NCBI RefSeq assembly: GCF_018861065.1
Contig: NZ_JAHKQO010000036.1
Span: 1-64,000, forward strand
Length of the DNA: 64,000 bases
Reading direction: 5' to 3'
Source: Paraglaciecola arctica
GTDB lineage: Bacteria; Pseudomonadota; Gammaproteobacteria; Enterobacterales; Alteromonadaceae
Shown: positions 1-7,530 of the stretch, in pieces
Numbering within the stretch: the stretch's first letter is position 1
How the letters are laid out: each line of letters begins with the position of its first letter
Notes under the pieces: model-generated
Databases searched by the model: none
What the model was told of the DNA's origin: nothing
The model's input: only the letters and a program-made list of their open reading frames with translations
Translations under genes and position numbers: made by a program

Positions 1-41
1 AACAACATGCAGGAATGACGGGAGTTAGTTCTTAGCCTGTA

Positions 42-113
42 ATTCCGGTCCAACCGAAGCCACACCTCTGTCATTCCGGTCCGACCGCAACCACACCTCT
101 GTCATTCCGGCAG
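42..113. repeat. 31-bp direct repeats, about 2.3 copies
   Basis: The motif ATTCCGGTC or ATTCCGG recurs at 42, 73 and 104, an exact 31-bp spacing. The stretch between copies is nearly identical and includes CCACACCTCTGTC. No coding frame is evident. It lies directly beside the 37-bp repeat array and shares the GGAATGAC/GTCATTCC core with it, so both may belong to one intergenic repeat family. Confidence 0.7.
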
Positions 114-158
114 TCTTTTAAGCCGGAATCAGTTTTTTCAAAGGGTAAAACAAAAGAA

Positions 159-395
159 TGGATTCCCGCAAACAGCACGCGGGAATGGCAGATAGTAGAT
201 TCCTGCTAACAGCATGCAGGAATGACTGATAGTAGATTCCTGCTAACAACATGCGGGAATGACAGAAAGTAGATTCCTGCTAACAGCATGCTGGAATGAC
301 AGATAATAGATTCCTGCTAACAGCATGCTGGAATGACAGATAGTAGATTCCTGCTAACAACATGCAGGAATGACAGATACTAGATTCCCACCAAC
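159..395. repeat. 37-bp tandem palindromic repeat array, about 6.4 copies
   Basis: Unit starts (TAGATTCC or TGGATTCC) fall at 159, 196, 233, 270, 307, 344 and 381, exactly 37 bp apart. Each unit contains an inverted repeat, ATTCCTGC with GCAGGAAT or a matched variant such as ATTCCCGC/GCGGGAAT, around a short loop, followed by a GACAGATAG-type linker. The first arm changes together with the second in the first unit, which suggests that stem pairing is conserved. The array ends about 10 bp from the stop codon of the leftward cyclase-like gene, so it could act in 3'-end formation. It is not CRISPR because there are no variable spacers. Confidence 0.85.
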
Positions 396-403
396 CACTA
401 CCA

Positions 404-2290
404 TCACTCTGGAAAGTGGGTTTGTAACCATGTAAATGTCAATATGACATAGAGTAAATCAACCTGTAGCGGTATGTTTGGATCACCAACTATCCGGTCG
501 AATTCGGCTAATAGTAGGGTTTGGTTGATCAGTCCCATGTCGGCCAGTCTGGTGTCTTGCAATATCTCTCTTAGCGCAGGGGCATTTTCACGTACCAGAT
601 TGCCAAAATGTTGGTCAAAAACGGTTTTTTGTACGTTCCAACACACACTTTTAGGAAGGTAACTGTCCATGCTTTGGCGTAGTAGCCACTTAGGGTAAGC
701 TCCTTGGATAAGTTGTTTGGCAGGAATAGCGAAAGTAAATTCAGCGAGTTTAGTATCAAAAAATGGATGCCTAACATCTATTCCAAACTGTTGAGCCACT
801 TTGCCGTAGGAATGAACTGAATTGTAAGTAGAGGTGGTTTTTAAACTCGTGTATCTATTATAGCCAACGGGATCTTTATTTATATCAAATGGATTATTGA
901 TTCGAGTTTCTTCAAGCGCCAAAGCTTTAGCTTTTGCAGTTAACCATATCGGCACACTATCGGTATCGTTGTTTTTACTATTAAGTGTCAGGATTTTTAA
1001 CAGTAATTCTGGGATAAATGGTTTCACAAATAAGTTCTTTAGGGCTTGCCGTTTCGACACACCTACTGCACTACTCGCTTTTAATACCTCTGATACCACG
1101 CCCCAATCACCGTCTTTAAATCTTTGTGTATAGGCGGCGCTATGTCCCCAGCACATTTCATCACCGCCGTTCCCCGTAAGTAACACGTCTGCCCCAGCTG
1201 CCTTAACTAGAGCTAACTCTTGCTTATATCGCGGTGATAGCACTGTTCCTGGGCTTTCAATATCTGATGGATACAAGGCTAGAAAATCCCGGTTTTCGCC
1301 TTCGTCTACTGGCATTTGAATACTTTGGTCTATTTCTAGGAAACTCAACATATCCTTAACTAATTGACTTTCATCGGATTTTTTCGACTGAGTATACAAA
1401 TGAGACAACGGCAACACCTTTTTACCGACGGCCTTAAGGTGGGCATTAGCCAAAGCTGTCACACTTGTTGAATCTAAACCGCCACTCATTTGTGACGCAA
1501 CTATTTGCTGTTGCGAATCACAAGCAGAAACAACACTGCTATTTAACAACTCCGTAAAACGCTGCGAATATTCGGTTTGGTTGTTTAATATGAGTTTGTT
1601 ATCAGGTTCAATGTCCCAAAATTTGACGATTTTAGCTTTATTAGCCATCGGCAATTCAAGCCTGTAACCAATGGGCAACACATTTACCTGCTCAAAAAGT
1701 GATATTGCAGGGTTAGGATAACCACTCAACCAACTCGATAAACCCCGCTCAGAAAGCGTCAATTCTTTACCCATCATGGTTTGTATAAATTGCAGATCGG
1801 TAGAAACAATTCTGCAATCTGTATCCTCTACCCAATAAATTGAACGAGAACTAAGAGGGTTTGTTGCGATATGGATACTATTTTGGTCAGCTGCTATGGC
1901 CACAAGTAAAAAACTATTTTCCAATTTCGAAAATATTTCACTTTTATCTTGGGCGAACATTTTGCTTAATTTATGTGCAGAATTATCCAGACTGGTGCAA
2001 TCATCGCCGTTTAGAGACGATGAGAAAGATATTTTAGCCCCCGCAGATTCGCCTAACAATATGCTTTTATTAACAATTTTTCTATTAAAGTCAGCAAAAC
2101 CAAATATTGGTTCGAACTTTGCAGAATCATCACAGTATAAAATTAGGTTATTTTCTTTCTCAATAGAAATGAGGCCAGCAAAGCGCTGCGGATAATGTGT
2201 TCTCAATTTTTTGCGAAAGCTATCAGAACCATCAAACATGACATTTTTGTTAACGTTTTGTGAAGCTTCTTTGAAAATACATACAAACAT
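404..2290 (-). CDS. Asparagine-synthetase-like protein, probable lasso-peptide cyclase (macrolactam synthetase)
   Basis: This 628-residue protein has the two-domain plan of class B asparagine synthetases: a degenerate N-terminal glutaminase-like half and a C-terminal ATP-pyrophosphatase half. The PP-loop SGGLDST is at residues 269-275 and GNGGDE at 373-378. The N terminus starts MFVCIF and lacks the Cys2 nucleophile needed for glutamine hydrolysis, as in lasso cyclases of the McjC type, which adenylate an Asp/Glu side chain and join it to the core N-terminus. Length fits that family (about 600). It is divergent from a lasso-like precursor about 0.9 kb away. An EPS-associated amidotransferase remains possible. 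The start is uncertain because no good ribosome site precedes it; Met18 is an alternative. Confidence 0.75.
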   Translation of the reverse strand: MFVCIFKEASQNVNKNVMFDGSDSFRKKLRTHYPQRFAGLISIEKENNLILYCDDSAKFEPIFGFADFNRKIVNKSILLGESAGAKISFSSSLNGDDCTSLDNSAHKLSKMFAQDKSEIFSKLENSFLLVAIAADQNSIHIATNPLSSRSIYWVEDTDCRIVSTDLQFIQTMMGKELTLSERGLSSWLSGYPNPAISLFEQVNVLPIGYRLELPMANKAKIVKFWDIEPDNKLILNNQTEYSQRFTELLNSSVVSACDSQQQIVASQMSGGLDSTSVTALANAHLKAVGKKVLPLSHLYTQSKKSDESQLVKDMLSFLEIDQSIQMPVDEGENRDFLALYPSDIESPGTVLSPRYKQELALVKAAGADVLLTGNGGDEMCWGHSAAYTQRFKDGDWGVVSEVLKASSAVGVSKRQALKNLFVKPFIPELLLKILTLNSKNNDTDSVPIWLTAKAKALALEETRINNPFDINKDPVGYNRYTSLKTTSTYNSVHSYGKVAQQFGIDVRHPFFDTKLAEFTFAIPAKQLIQGAYPKWLLRQSMDSYLPKSVCWNVQKTVFDQHFGNLVRENAPALREILQDTRLADMGLINQTLLLAEFDRIVGDPNIPLQVDLLYVILTFTWLQTHFPE

Positions 2291-2512
2291 ACGTTTTTAT
2301 AACCTTAATCGACACAATCGCAATGATATCAAGAGATAACTATAACCAATTTAAATTTTTATAGCCAAATAATAGACAATTTGGGATCAAAAATTAGGCG
2401 GTGTCAGACTTTTTTACATATTTAATATAAATTTAGCCCCCAAAGCTGCTTTATTATACAAAAACAAAAGCAACCATAAATAAAACACTGATTTATAACG
2501 ACATAAAATAAA

Positions 2513-2528
2513 TGGTTCAATTATTGCT
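2513..2528 (+). promoter_or_regulatory. Candidate sigma-54 (-24/-12) promoter for the PEP-CTERM/peptide genes
   Basis: The sequence TGGTTCAATTATTGCT has GG (2514-2515) and GC (2526-2527) separated by exactly 10 bases. It matches the TGG and TTGCT ends of the RpoN consensus. It lies about 75 bp upstream of the start at 2602. PEP-CTERM genes are known in other bacteria to depend on RpoN with the PrsK/PrsR pair; that pair is not in this window. Confidence 0.5.
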
Positions 2529-2551
2529 TTGCAAAAATAGAAGTAAAAACT

Positions 2552-2576
2552 TAATCAACTAACGGGTAGTTGATTA
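2552..2576 (+). promoter_or_regulatory. Perfect 10-bp stem hairpin in the 5' leader
   Basis: TAATCAACTA (2552-2561) and TAGTTGATTA (2567-2576) are perfect inverted repeats around the loop ACGGG. The hairpin ends about 15 bases before the ribosome site of the PEP-CTERM-like gene and lies inside the transcript predicted from the sigma-54-like promoter. No T-run follows, so an mRNA-stability element or an operator is more likely than a terminator. Confidence 0.5.
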
Positions 2577-2601
2577 CAATTGCTAACTTTTGGAGACGGA
2601 T

Positions 2602-3189
2602 ATGAAAAAGCTTTTACTATTGGGTTTTCTATCAATGTTTGTAGGTACTCAAGCGCACGCTGGGTTTATTAGCATTGTTAACGGTGCAGATATGGCGGGT
2701 ATAGAAGTAACAGCCACATTTAGCAATTCAACTACTGAAACTATTGTATGGGAAGCACAAAGTGCTGACTCTGGTGGTGTATCAGGAACTGATTGGTCTC
2801 TAAGTCAAGTAGGTGATTCCTTTGGTGAGTTAGGTCCATTGGGCGTAGTTGGGGCATGGACAATTTTTAAAGGTAATTCGGACTTGGTATCGTTGTTTAT
2901 CAATTTATTACCGGCAAGTTTCGTATTTGATACCGCATACGGTGATGCTTCAGCAAATGGTTCGGGAAATGGACGTGAATTTGTTCCTGCCACGCCAATT
3001 GGCTATGCATTTAGTGGTTTAGTGCAAGATGAGTTATATACAGGTTTAACACTAGACAATATCTCAGATGGCGAAACCCAGTTTGTAATTGATACAGATC
3101 TCGTTTCTGCGTCTGCTCCATCAACAGTTTCAATATTATTGCTTTCATTACTTGGTTTAGTAATGAGTTCACGTCGCAAACAGGCTTAA
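2602..3189 (+). CDS. Secreted PEP-CTERM-like protein
   Basis: The 195-residue protein has an N-terminal signal peptide (MKKLLLLGFLSMFVGTQAHA) and a Ser/Thr/Gly-rich body. Its C-terminal tail reads SAPST, then a hydrophobic helix, then SSRRKQA. This is the tripartite layout of exosortase substrates, with APST where PEPST or EPST is usual. The ATG at 2602 is preferred over an upstream TTG because GGAG lies 6 bases before it. It is the first gene after the sigma-54-like promoter and ends 11 bp before the lasso-like precursor, so the two are probably co-transcribed. No exosortase is in the window. The role of the mature protein is unknown; export with EPS is typical of the family. Confidence 0.7.
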   Translation: MKKLLLLGFLSMFVGTQAHAGFISIVNGADMAGIEVTATFSNSTTETIVWEAQSADSGGVSGTDWSLSQVGDSFGELGPLGVVGAWTIFKGNSDLVSLFINLLPASFVFDTAYGDASANGSGNGREFVPATPIGYAFSGLVQDELYTGLTLDNISDGETQFVIDTDLVSASAPSTVSILLLSLLGLVMSSRRKQA

Positions 3190-3200
3190 GGGGAGTTCAC

Positions 3201-3356
3201 ATGACTGATTCAACTATTAATTCAAGCGAAAAACGTGAATACGTAAAGCCTGAACTTACAAAAGTAGGCAGCTTAGCTGAGTTGACTCAAGGTTTCTCTG
3301 GAAGTGTTCCAGACGAAAACGGTGGTCATACTAAGCGCAACCCTTTCCAGGGATAG
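3201..3356 (+). CDS. Lasso-peptide-like RiPP precursor (51 aa)
   Basis: This short gene encodes 51 residues. The leader carries YVKPELTKVG (14-23), an exact match to the lasso leader motif Y-x2-P-x-L-x3-G that binds the RiPP recognition element. Thr29 sits at -2 relative to Gly31, as in known lasso leaders. The predicted core is residues 31-51 (21 residues) and begins GFSGSVPDE, placing Asp38 at core position 8 and Glu39 at position 9, the two usual ring-closing sites. A ribosome site, GGGGAG, lies just upstream. It follows the PEP-CTERM-like gene by 11 bp and precedes an HprK-like kinase, with a cyclase-like gene divergent nearby. Assignment rests on motif spacing and context, not on a product. 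Confidence 0.75.
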   Translation: MTDSTINSSEKREYVKPELTKVGSLAELTQGFSGSVPDENGGHTKRNPFQG

Positions 3357-3365
3357 ACTGTTTTT

Positions 3366-3396
3366 TCAGGCTCTAAGGACTAACTTTTGAGCCTGA
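3366..3396 (+). promoter_or_regulatory. Hairpin between precursor and kinase
   Basis: TCAGGCTC (3366-3373) pairs perfectly with GAGCCTGA (3389-3396) across a 15-base loop, 10 bp after the precursor stop codon. No T-run follows. Such a stem could protect the precursor mRNA or reduce read-through into the kinase, as in other RiPP operons where the precursor is made in excess. Confidence 0.4.
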
Positions 3397-3414
3397 TACT
3401 TCTGACAGAAACTA

Positions 3415-4353
3415 ATGTTAAAAGATTTTTATTCTATGCCTTTACATGGCGTAGCATGTGGCGCTTTGGGCTCAAAAAAAAGCCTACCTTACAATCTGTC
3501 TTTGAATTTCGACTCAATAATAGAAGGTACGTTAGGCGATAAAATTTGGTCTTTGGTTGATAAGGGCGAGAGGTACCGCACCGAACTCAACCTGTTCAGA
3601 AGCGCCACAAGTTGTAGTTTACAAGTGAATTGCGAAGGCCATGGTGTTTTTAAATTTACTGGCAACCAATTAACTATAGATTGGCAGAAACTCGGTACAG
3701 GCTCTGCACATTATTTTCAGACGGTTGGATTAGCCGTTTGGTTAGAGCTAAACCAAGTGTTATGTATTCATGGCAATGCACTTGAATACAAAGGGCAAAC
3801 AATAGGATTGGTGGCGCCAAGTGGCACTGGCAAGTCCACGCTTAGCGCAAAATTATGCGAAAGTGGATTTTCATGGATGACAGACGACATGATGGCGTTA
3901 CATCCAGAAAATAACGGCGAACAATTTAGGGTTTATCCCAGTTGGCCAATAGCGAGAATGTGGCCTGACTCGGTAGAGAGTGAGCTTAAAGTTAGTCACG
4001 AATCGCTAGAAAAGGTGCACGACGGATTTAGTAAACGCGTTGTGAATTTGCAAGGTCAAATAAGTACTAGCAATAGCGGCCAAGTACTCAAGACTATATA
4101 CATACTAAACCGAGTAACAGACGCAAAAACAAGCTGCGAAGTTAAAACGGTAACAGGTAGTAGAGCATTAATACTGCTGCTACAAAACAGCATTTTAGGC
4201 GACGCCTACACGGCGTTAGGCATAGAAATAAACAGAATAGCAACATTAAGTAAGTTGCTAGATAACATAAGTGTAAAAGAAATCACTTATTGTAATGGAA
4301 GTCACAATTTAAATATTGTACGCAAATACATTCTTGAAGATTTAGCTAGATAA
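3415..4353 (+). CDS. HprK-like serine kinase, possible RiPP-tailoring kinase
   Basis: The 312-residue protein contains a P-loop, GLVAPSGTGKST, at about 131-142, followed by WMTDD near 154-158. This resembles the HPr kinase/phosphorylase C-terminal domain, but the N-terminal region is not the classical HprK N-domain. Such HprK relatives occur beside lasso precursors (paeninodin-type clusters, where the kinase phosphorylates the precursor C-terminal Ser) and beside asparagine-synthetase homologues in EPS loci. Here the peptide ends in Gly, so if it is a substrate the target would be a core or leader Ser/Thr. It begins 58 bp after the precursor and 35 bp ahead of the phosphoglycosyltransferase gene. 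The ribosome site is weak. Confidence 0.7.
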   Translation: MLKDFYSMPLHGVACGALGSKKSLPYNLSLNFDSIIEGTLGDKIWSLVDKGERYRTELNLFRSATSCSLQVNCEGHGVFKFTGNQLTIDWQKLGTGSAHYFQTVGLAVWLELNQVLCIHGNALEYKGQTIGLVAPSGTGKSTLSAKLCESGFSWMTDDMMALHPENNGEQFRVYPSWPIARMWPDSVESELKVSHESLEKVHDGFSKRVVNLQGQISTSNSGQVLKTIYILNRVTDAKTSCEVKTVTGSRALILLLQNSILGDAYTALGIEINRIATLSKLLDNISVKEITYCNGSHNLNIVRKYILEDLAR

Positions 4354-4388
4354 CCCGTTAAATATAGAATGCAAGGGAACGGAATAAG

Positions 4389-5795
4389 ATGACTAAACAA
4401 CAACATGGCATGGTTAAAAACAATACCAATAAAATGGCGGCCTTATACCGACTAGTTGATATCGTTTTGATCCAAGTGATCCTGTATATCTGTGTAATGT
4501 CTTACAACCAAGCATACAACGAGCATTACTTCACAATATCGCTTATTGGCTCGGTGGCATTTGCCTTAATTTCTGAATCTTTTGCGCTGTACCGCTCCTG
4601 GCGAGCTGGCTTTTTTACCCAAATCATTTTCTATACCCTCACTTGCTGGGCATTCTCCTCAGTTGTAGTGTTTGGTTACTTGTTTTTCTCAAAAACTGCC
4701 ACAGACTTTTCCCGTGTAGCACTAGGTTTGTGGATGTGTTCCACACTTTTCAGCTTAATCGCTTGGCGCTTTTGTTTTCAAATATTTTTATCGAGCATGC
4801 GCCGCAAAGGCTACAACACCCGTAGCATCGCTATATTTGGTATGTCAGAAAAGGGAATTCGTTTAGCAAAAGAAGTGATGGACCACCCTGATACGGGTTA
4901 CCGCATGGCTGCTTTTTATGATGATAGAGACAAAAGCCGTTTAGACGAAGATTATCACTATTATCTTCGAGGCAGCATTGCTGAAGGCATTAAAAACGCC
5001 AAGAACAACAAATACGACGTTATTTACATCACCCTACCTATTCAAGCCAAAGTGCGTATTGAAGAAATGTTATATGCTTTAGGCGACTCAACCGCCAATG
5101 TACATGTGGTACCCGACTTGTTTATGTATTGTTTAATGCACGGAGAAATGTCACATGTAGGAGAAGTGCAAACCATCAGCGTTTACGATAACCCCATGCA
5201 AGGCAGTTTAGGTGTGTTGAAGCGCTTAGAAGATTTATTCCTCTCAATTTGCATTTTATCTGTTATTGCGCTCCCCATGTTAGCCATTGCTTTAGCGGTC
5301 AAATTTACCTCAAAAGGCCCTATTATCTTTAAACAAGACAGATACGGCCTAAACGGCCGTAGAATAAAAATGTGGAAGTTTCGCTCAATGACAGTCACCG
5401 AAAATGATGACGTAGTCACTCAAGCAACAAAAGGTGACTCCCGCATTACTAAAGTAGGCGCTTTTTTACGTAAAACATCTTTAGACGAACTGCCGCAATT
5501 TATCAACGTATTAAAAGGCGACATGTCGGTAATCGGCCCTCGCCCTCACGCAATAGCCCACAACGAAGAATACCGAAAAATAGTCGACTTCTACATGCTA
5601 CGTCACAAAGTCAAACCCGGCATAACCGGCTGGGCTCAAGTAAATGGGGCAAGGGGCGAAACCGAAACCGTCGACAAAATGAAAACACGCGTAGAGTACG
5701 ATTTAGAATACATTCGAAATTGGTCATTGTGGTTAGATTTTAAGATCGTAATGATTACGATGTTTCGTGGGTTTAATGACAAGAATGCTTATTAA
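4389..5795 (+). CDS. Undecaprenyl-phosphate sugar-1-phosphate transferase (WcaJ/PglC-type, EPS initiation)
   Basis: The 468-residue protein has four or five N-terminal membrane helices, a CoA-binding-like middle (IAIFGMSEKGIRLAKEV) and the C-terminal bacterial sugar transferase domain. Diagnostic motifs are KFRSM (about 326), DELPQF, SVIGPRPH (about 380) and the KPGITGWAQVNG block. Enzymes of this class move a hexose-1-phosphate, often glucose or galactose, from UDP-sugar to undecaprenyl phosphate at the inner membrane, starting repeat-unit assembly. It heads the plus-arm glycosyltransferase genes. GGAA five bases upstream supports the ATG. The sugar cannot be read from sequence. Confidence 0.92.
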   Translation: MTKQQHGMVKNNTNKMAALYRLVDIVLIQVILYICVMSYNQAYNEHYFTISLIGSVAFALISESFALYRSWRAGFFTQIIFYTLTCWAFSSVVVFGYLFFSKTATDFSRVALGLWMCSTLFSLIAWRFCFQIFLSSMRRKGYNTRSIAIFGMSEKGIRLAKEVMDHPDTGYRMAAFYDDRDKSRLDEDYHYYLRGSIAEGIKNAKNNKYDVIYITLPIQAKVRIEEMLYALGDSTANVHVVPDLFMYCLMHGEMSHVGEVQTISVYDNPMQGSLGVLKRLEDLFLSICILSVIALPMLAIALAVKFTSKGPIIFKQDRYGLNGRRIKMWKFRSMTVTENDDVVTQATKGDSRITKVGAFLRKTSLDELPQFINVLKGDMSVIGPRPHAIAHNEEYRKIVDFYMLRHKVKPGITGWAQVNGARGETETVDKMKTRVEYDLEYIRNWSLWLDFKIVMITMFRGFNDKNAY

Positions 5796-6213
5796 TTTTT
5801 ATCTATGTAGTCGAATAAAATTTGTGAAGACAAGAATAGTAGAGTCTTTGCTGTAGACAGTTTCCTTATTAGTAGCAGTAAATGTAGCATGATTAAAATA
5901 ATGATAAATCAGTTTTTTTTAAGAAATATAAATGGGAGACTGTTTCATTATTTACACCGTACCCGAGGTAAAAACATCAATGATATTGCCCCCTTTACTC
6001 TCTTAAATTCTAACCTGCAACGAAACTTTAAATATAGCTTCACTGTGGCCTCTGTCCCCTCGATGTTTAATAACTTATATCACGAACATTTTGTTTTCTT
6101 ATTCAATTTGAAGGGTAAATCATTTTTTAATAATTACACTAAAACACTTTTGCACTGAAACTATATATATTTTGCGTTTTGAACAATTACAACAACAATG
6201 ATTGGAATTAATA
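5796..6213. other. Intergenic gap without a supported gene
   Basis: This 418-bp AT-rich stretch separates the initiating transferase from the first glycosyltransferase. One open frame on the plus strand (5889-6158) begins without a clear ribosome site, has no recognisable domain and an Asn/Phe/Leu-rich composition as expected from AT-rich noncoding DNA. No ops/JUMPstart-like GGCGGTAG element and no clear terminator were found. Confidence 0.5.
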
Positions 6214-7395
6214 ATGAGTTACGATGTAAGCGGAGTTGATGTAGGAATTGTACACGATTGGCTCCCTCTTTTAGGCGGTGCTGAAAAAGTAGTGCGTCAA
6301 TTTGTCCATGTATTTCCGGACAGTGAGATATACACATTATTCAATTTTTTAAATGACGAAGATGAAGCATTTTTAAACGCAAAAAAAATTAACGTAAGTA
6401 AACTAAATAAACTCCCATTTGTTGAACATTATTATCGAAACATGTTGCTTATGTGCACAAGGCATATTGAGCAATTTGACGTTTCCAAACACGATATTGT
6501 TTTGAGCTCCTCAGCAGCTTTAGCGAAAGGGGTATTAACGAGTGTAGATCAACCACATATTTCCTATATACACAGTCCAGCTCGTTATGCATGGGATCTC
6601 AGCCATGAATACATAAATGATATTCAAGGAAAGTTCACCTTTTTTAAAAGAGCAATTGCCAAAGAGCTTATATACAGATTCAGAGCTTGGGATGCCCGCA
6701 GTATAAATACCGTAGACACAATTTTAGCCAATTCTAACTTTATCCAAAGACGAATTTACAAAGTATATAAACGTAAATCAAAAGTCATTTACCCTCCTGT
6801 AAATATCGACAAATTTAGTTTAAGTACGGCTACCAGAGAAAACTACTACGTTACAGCTTCCAGACTAGTCGCCTACAAAAAAATAGACTTAATAGTAAAG
6901 GCGTTTACAAAAAAACAAGATCAAAAGTTAATAGTAATTGGTGACGGACCAGAGTTAGCTAATTTGAAACGAATCGCGACACCAAATATTGAATTTGTCG
7001 GATACCAAGAGTTAGACGACATGATAAAAATCATTCAATTAGCTAAAGCATTTGTATTTGCAGCATTTGAAGACTTTGGGATTTTACCGGTTGAAGCACA
7101 AGCATGCGGTACCCCTGTTATTTGTTTTGGGTTTGGTGGCACCTCAGAAACAGTCAAACCGCTAGGACAAGTAGACAAACCAACAGGCGTATGGTTCATC
7201 AAACAAGATGCAGATCATATCTTAGAAGCCGTAGATAAATTTGAAAAAAATATAGATCAATTTTCGGAAATAGAATGTCGAAAAAATGCAGAGTTTTTTG
7301 GGAACCAAAGGTTTTGTAATGAAATTACAGACTTTATTGGACACGGTATGGCAAATGGTTTCGATACAGAAAACCCTAACCTGTTAGCTGATTAA
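6214..7395 (+). CDS. GT4-family glycosyltransferase (WbaZ/mannosyltransferase-like)
   Basis: The 393-residue protein has the GT-B fold layout: an N-terminal GIVHDWLPLLGGAEKVV block, YIHSPARYAWD in the acceptor half, and a C-terminal donor half with YVTASRLVAYKKIDLIV, VIGDGPE and an FAAFEDFGILPVEAQACGTP segment containing the retaining GT4 E-x7-E pattern. It probably adds one sugar, plausibly from GDP- or UDP-sugar, to the lipid-linked repeat unit in the cytoplasm. The ATG at 6214 is chosen because TTGGAA lies 7 bases upstream; a TTG at 6202 would put that site inside the coding region. Confidence 0.88.
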   Translation: MSYDVSGVDVGIVHDWLPLLGGAEKVVRQFVHVFPDSEIYTLFNFLNDEDEAFLNAKKINVSKLNKLPFVEHYYRNMLLMCTRHIEQFDVSKHDIVLSSSAALAKGVLTSVDQPHISYIHSPARYAWDLSHEYINDIQGKFTFFKRAIAKELIYRFRAWDARSINTVDTILANSNFIQRRIYKVYKRKSKVIYPPVNIDKFSLSTATRENYYVTASRLVAYKKIDLIVKAFTKKQDQKLIVIGDGPELANLKRIATPNIEFVGYQELDDMIKIIQLAKAFVFAAFEDFGILPVEAQACGTPVICFGFGGTSETVKPLGQVDKPTGVWFIKQDADHILEAVDKFEKNIDQFSEIECRKNAEFFGNQRFCNEITDFIGHGMANGFDTENPNLLAD

Positions 7396-7530
7396 ATAAA
7401 CTTAAAAAATAAATATTGGATAGTCTTTTGAGAACAAGTAGTCCGTCATATTTCAACTCCCATAGTCATTCTAAGTTTAGAGCGAATTTTGTGCATGAAG
7501 GAATAGAAAAGAATATCGGAGAGTGTGTTT

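Noticed and set aside
159-395. Possible CRISPR array (regular 37-bp period)
   Set aside because: The whole unit repeats with few changes, so there are no unique spacers, and no cas gene is nearby. It is a tandem palindromic repeat.
5889-6158. 89-codon frame between the phosphoglycosyltransferase and first glycosyltransferase
   Set aside because: No ribosome site, no recognisable domain and a composition expected from AT-rich noncoding DNA.
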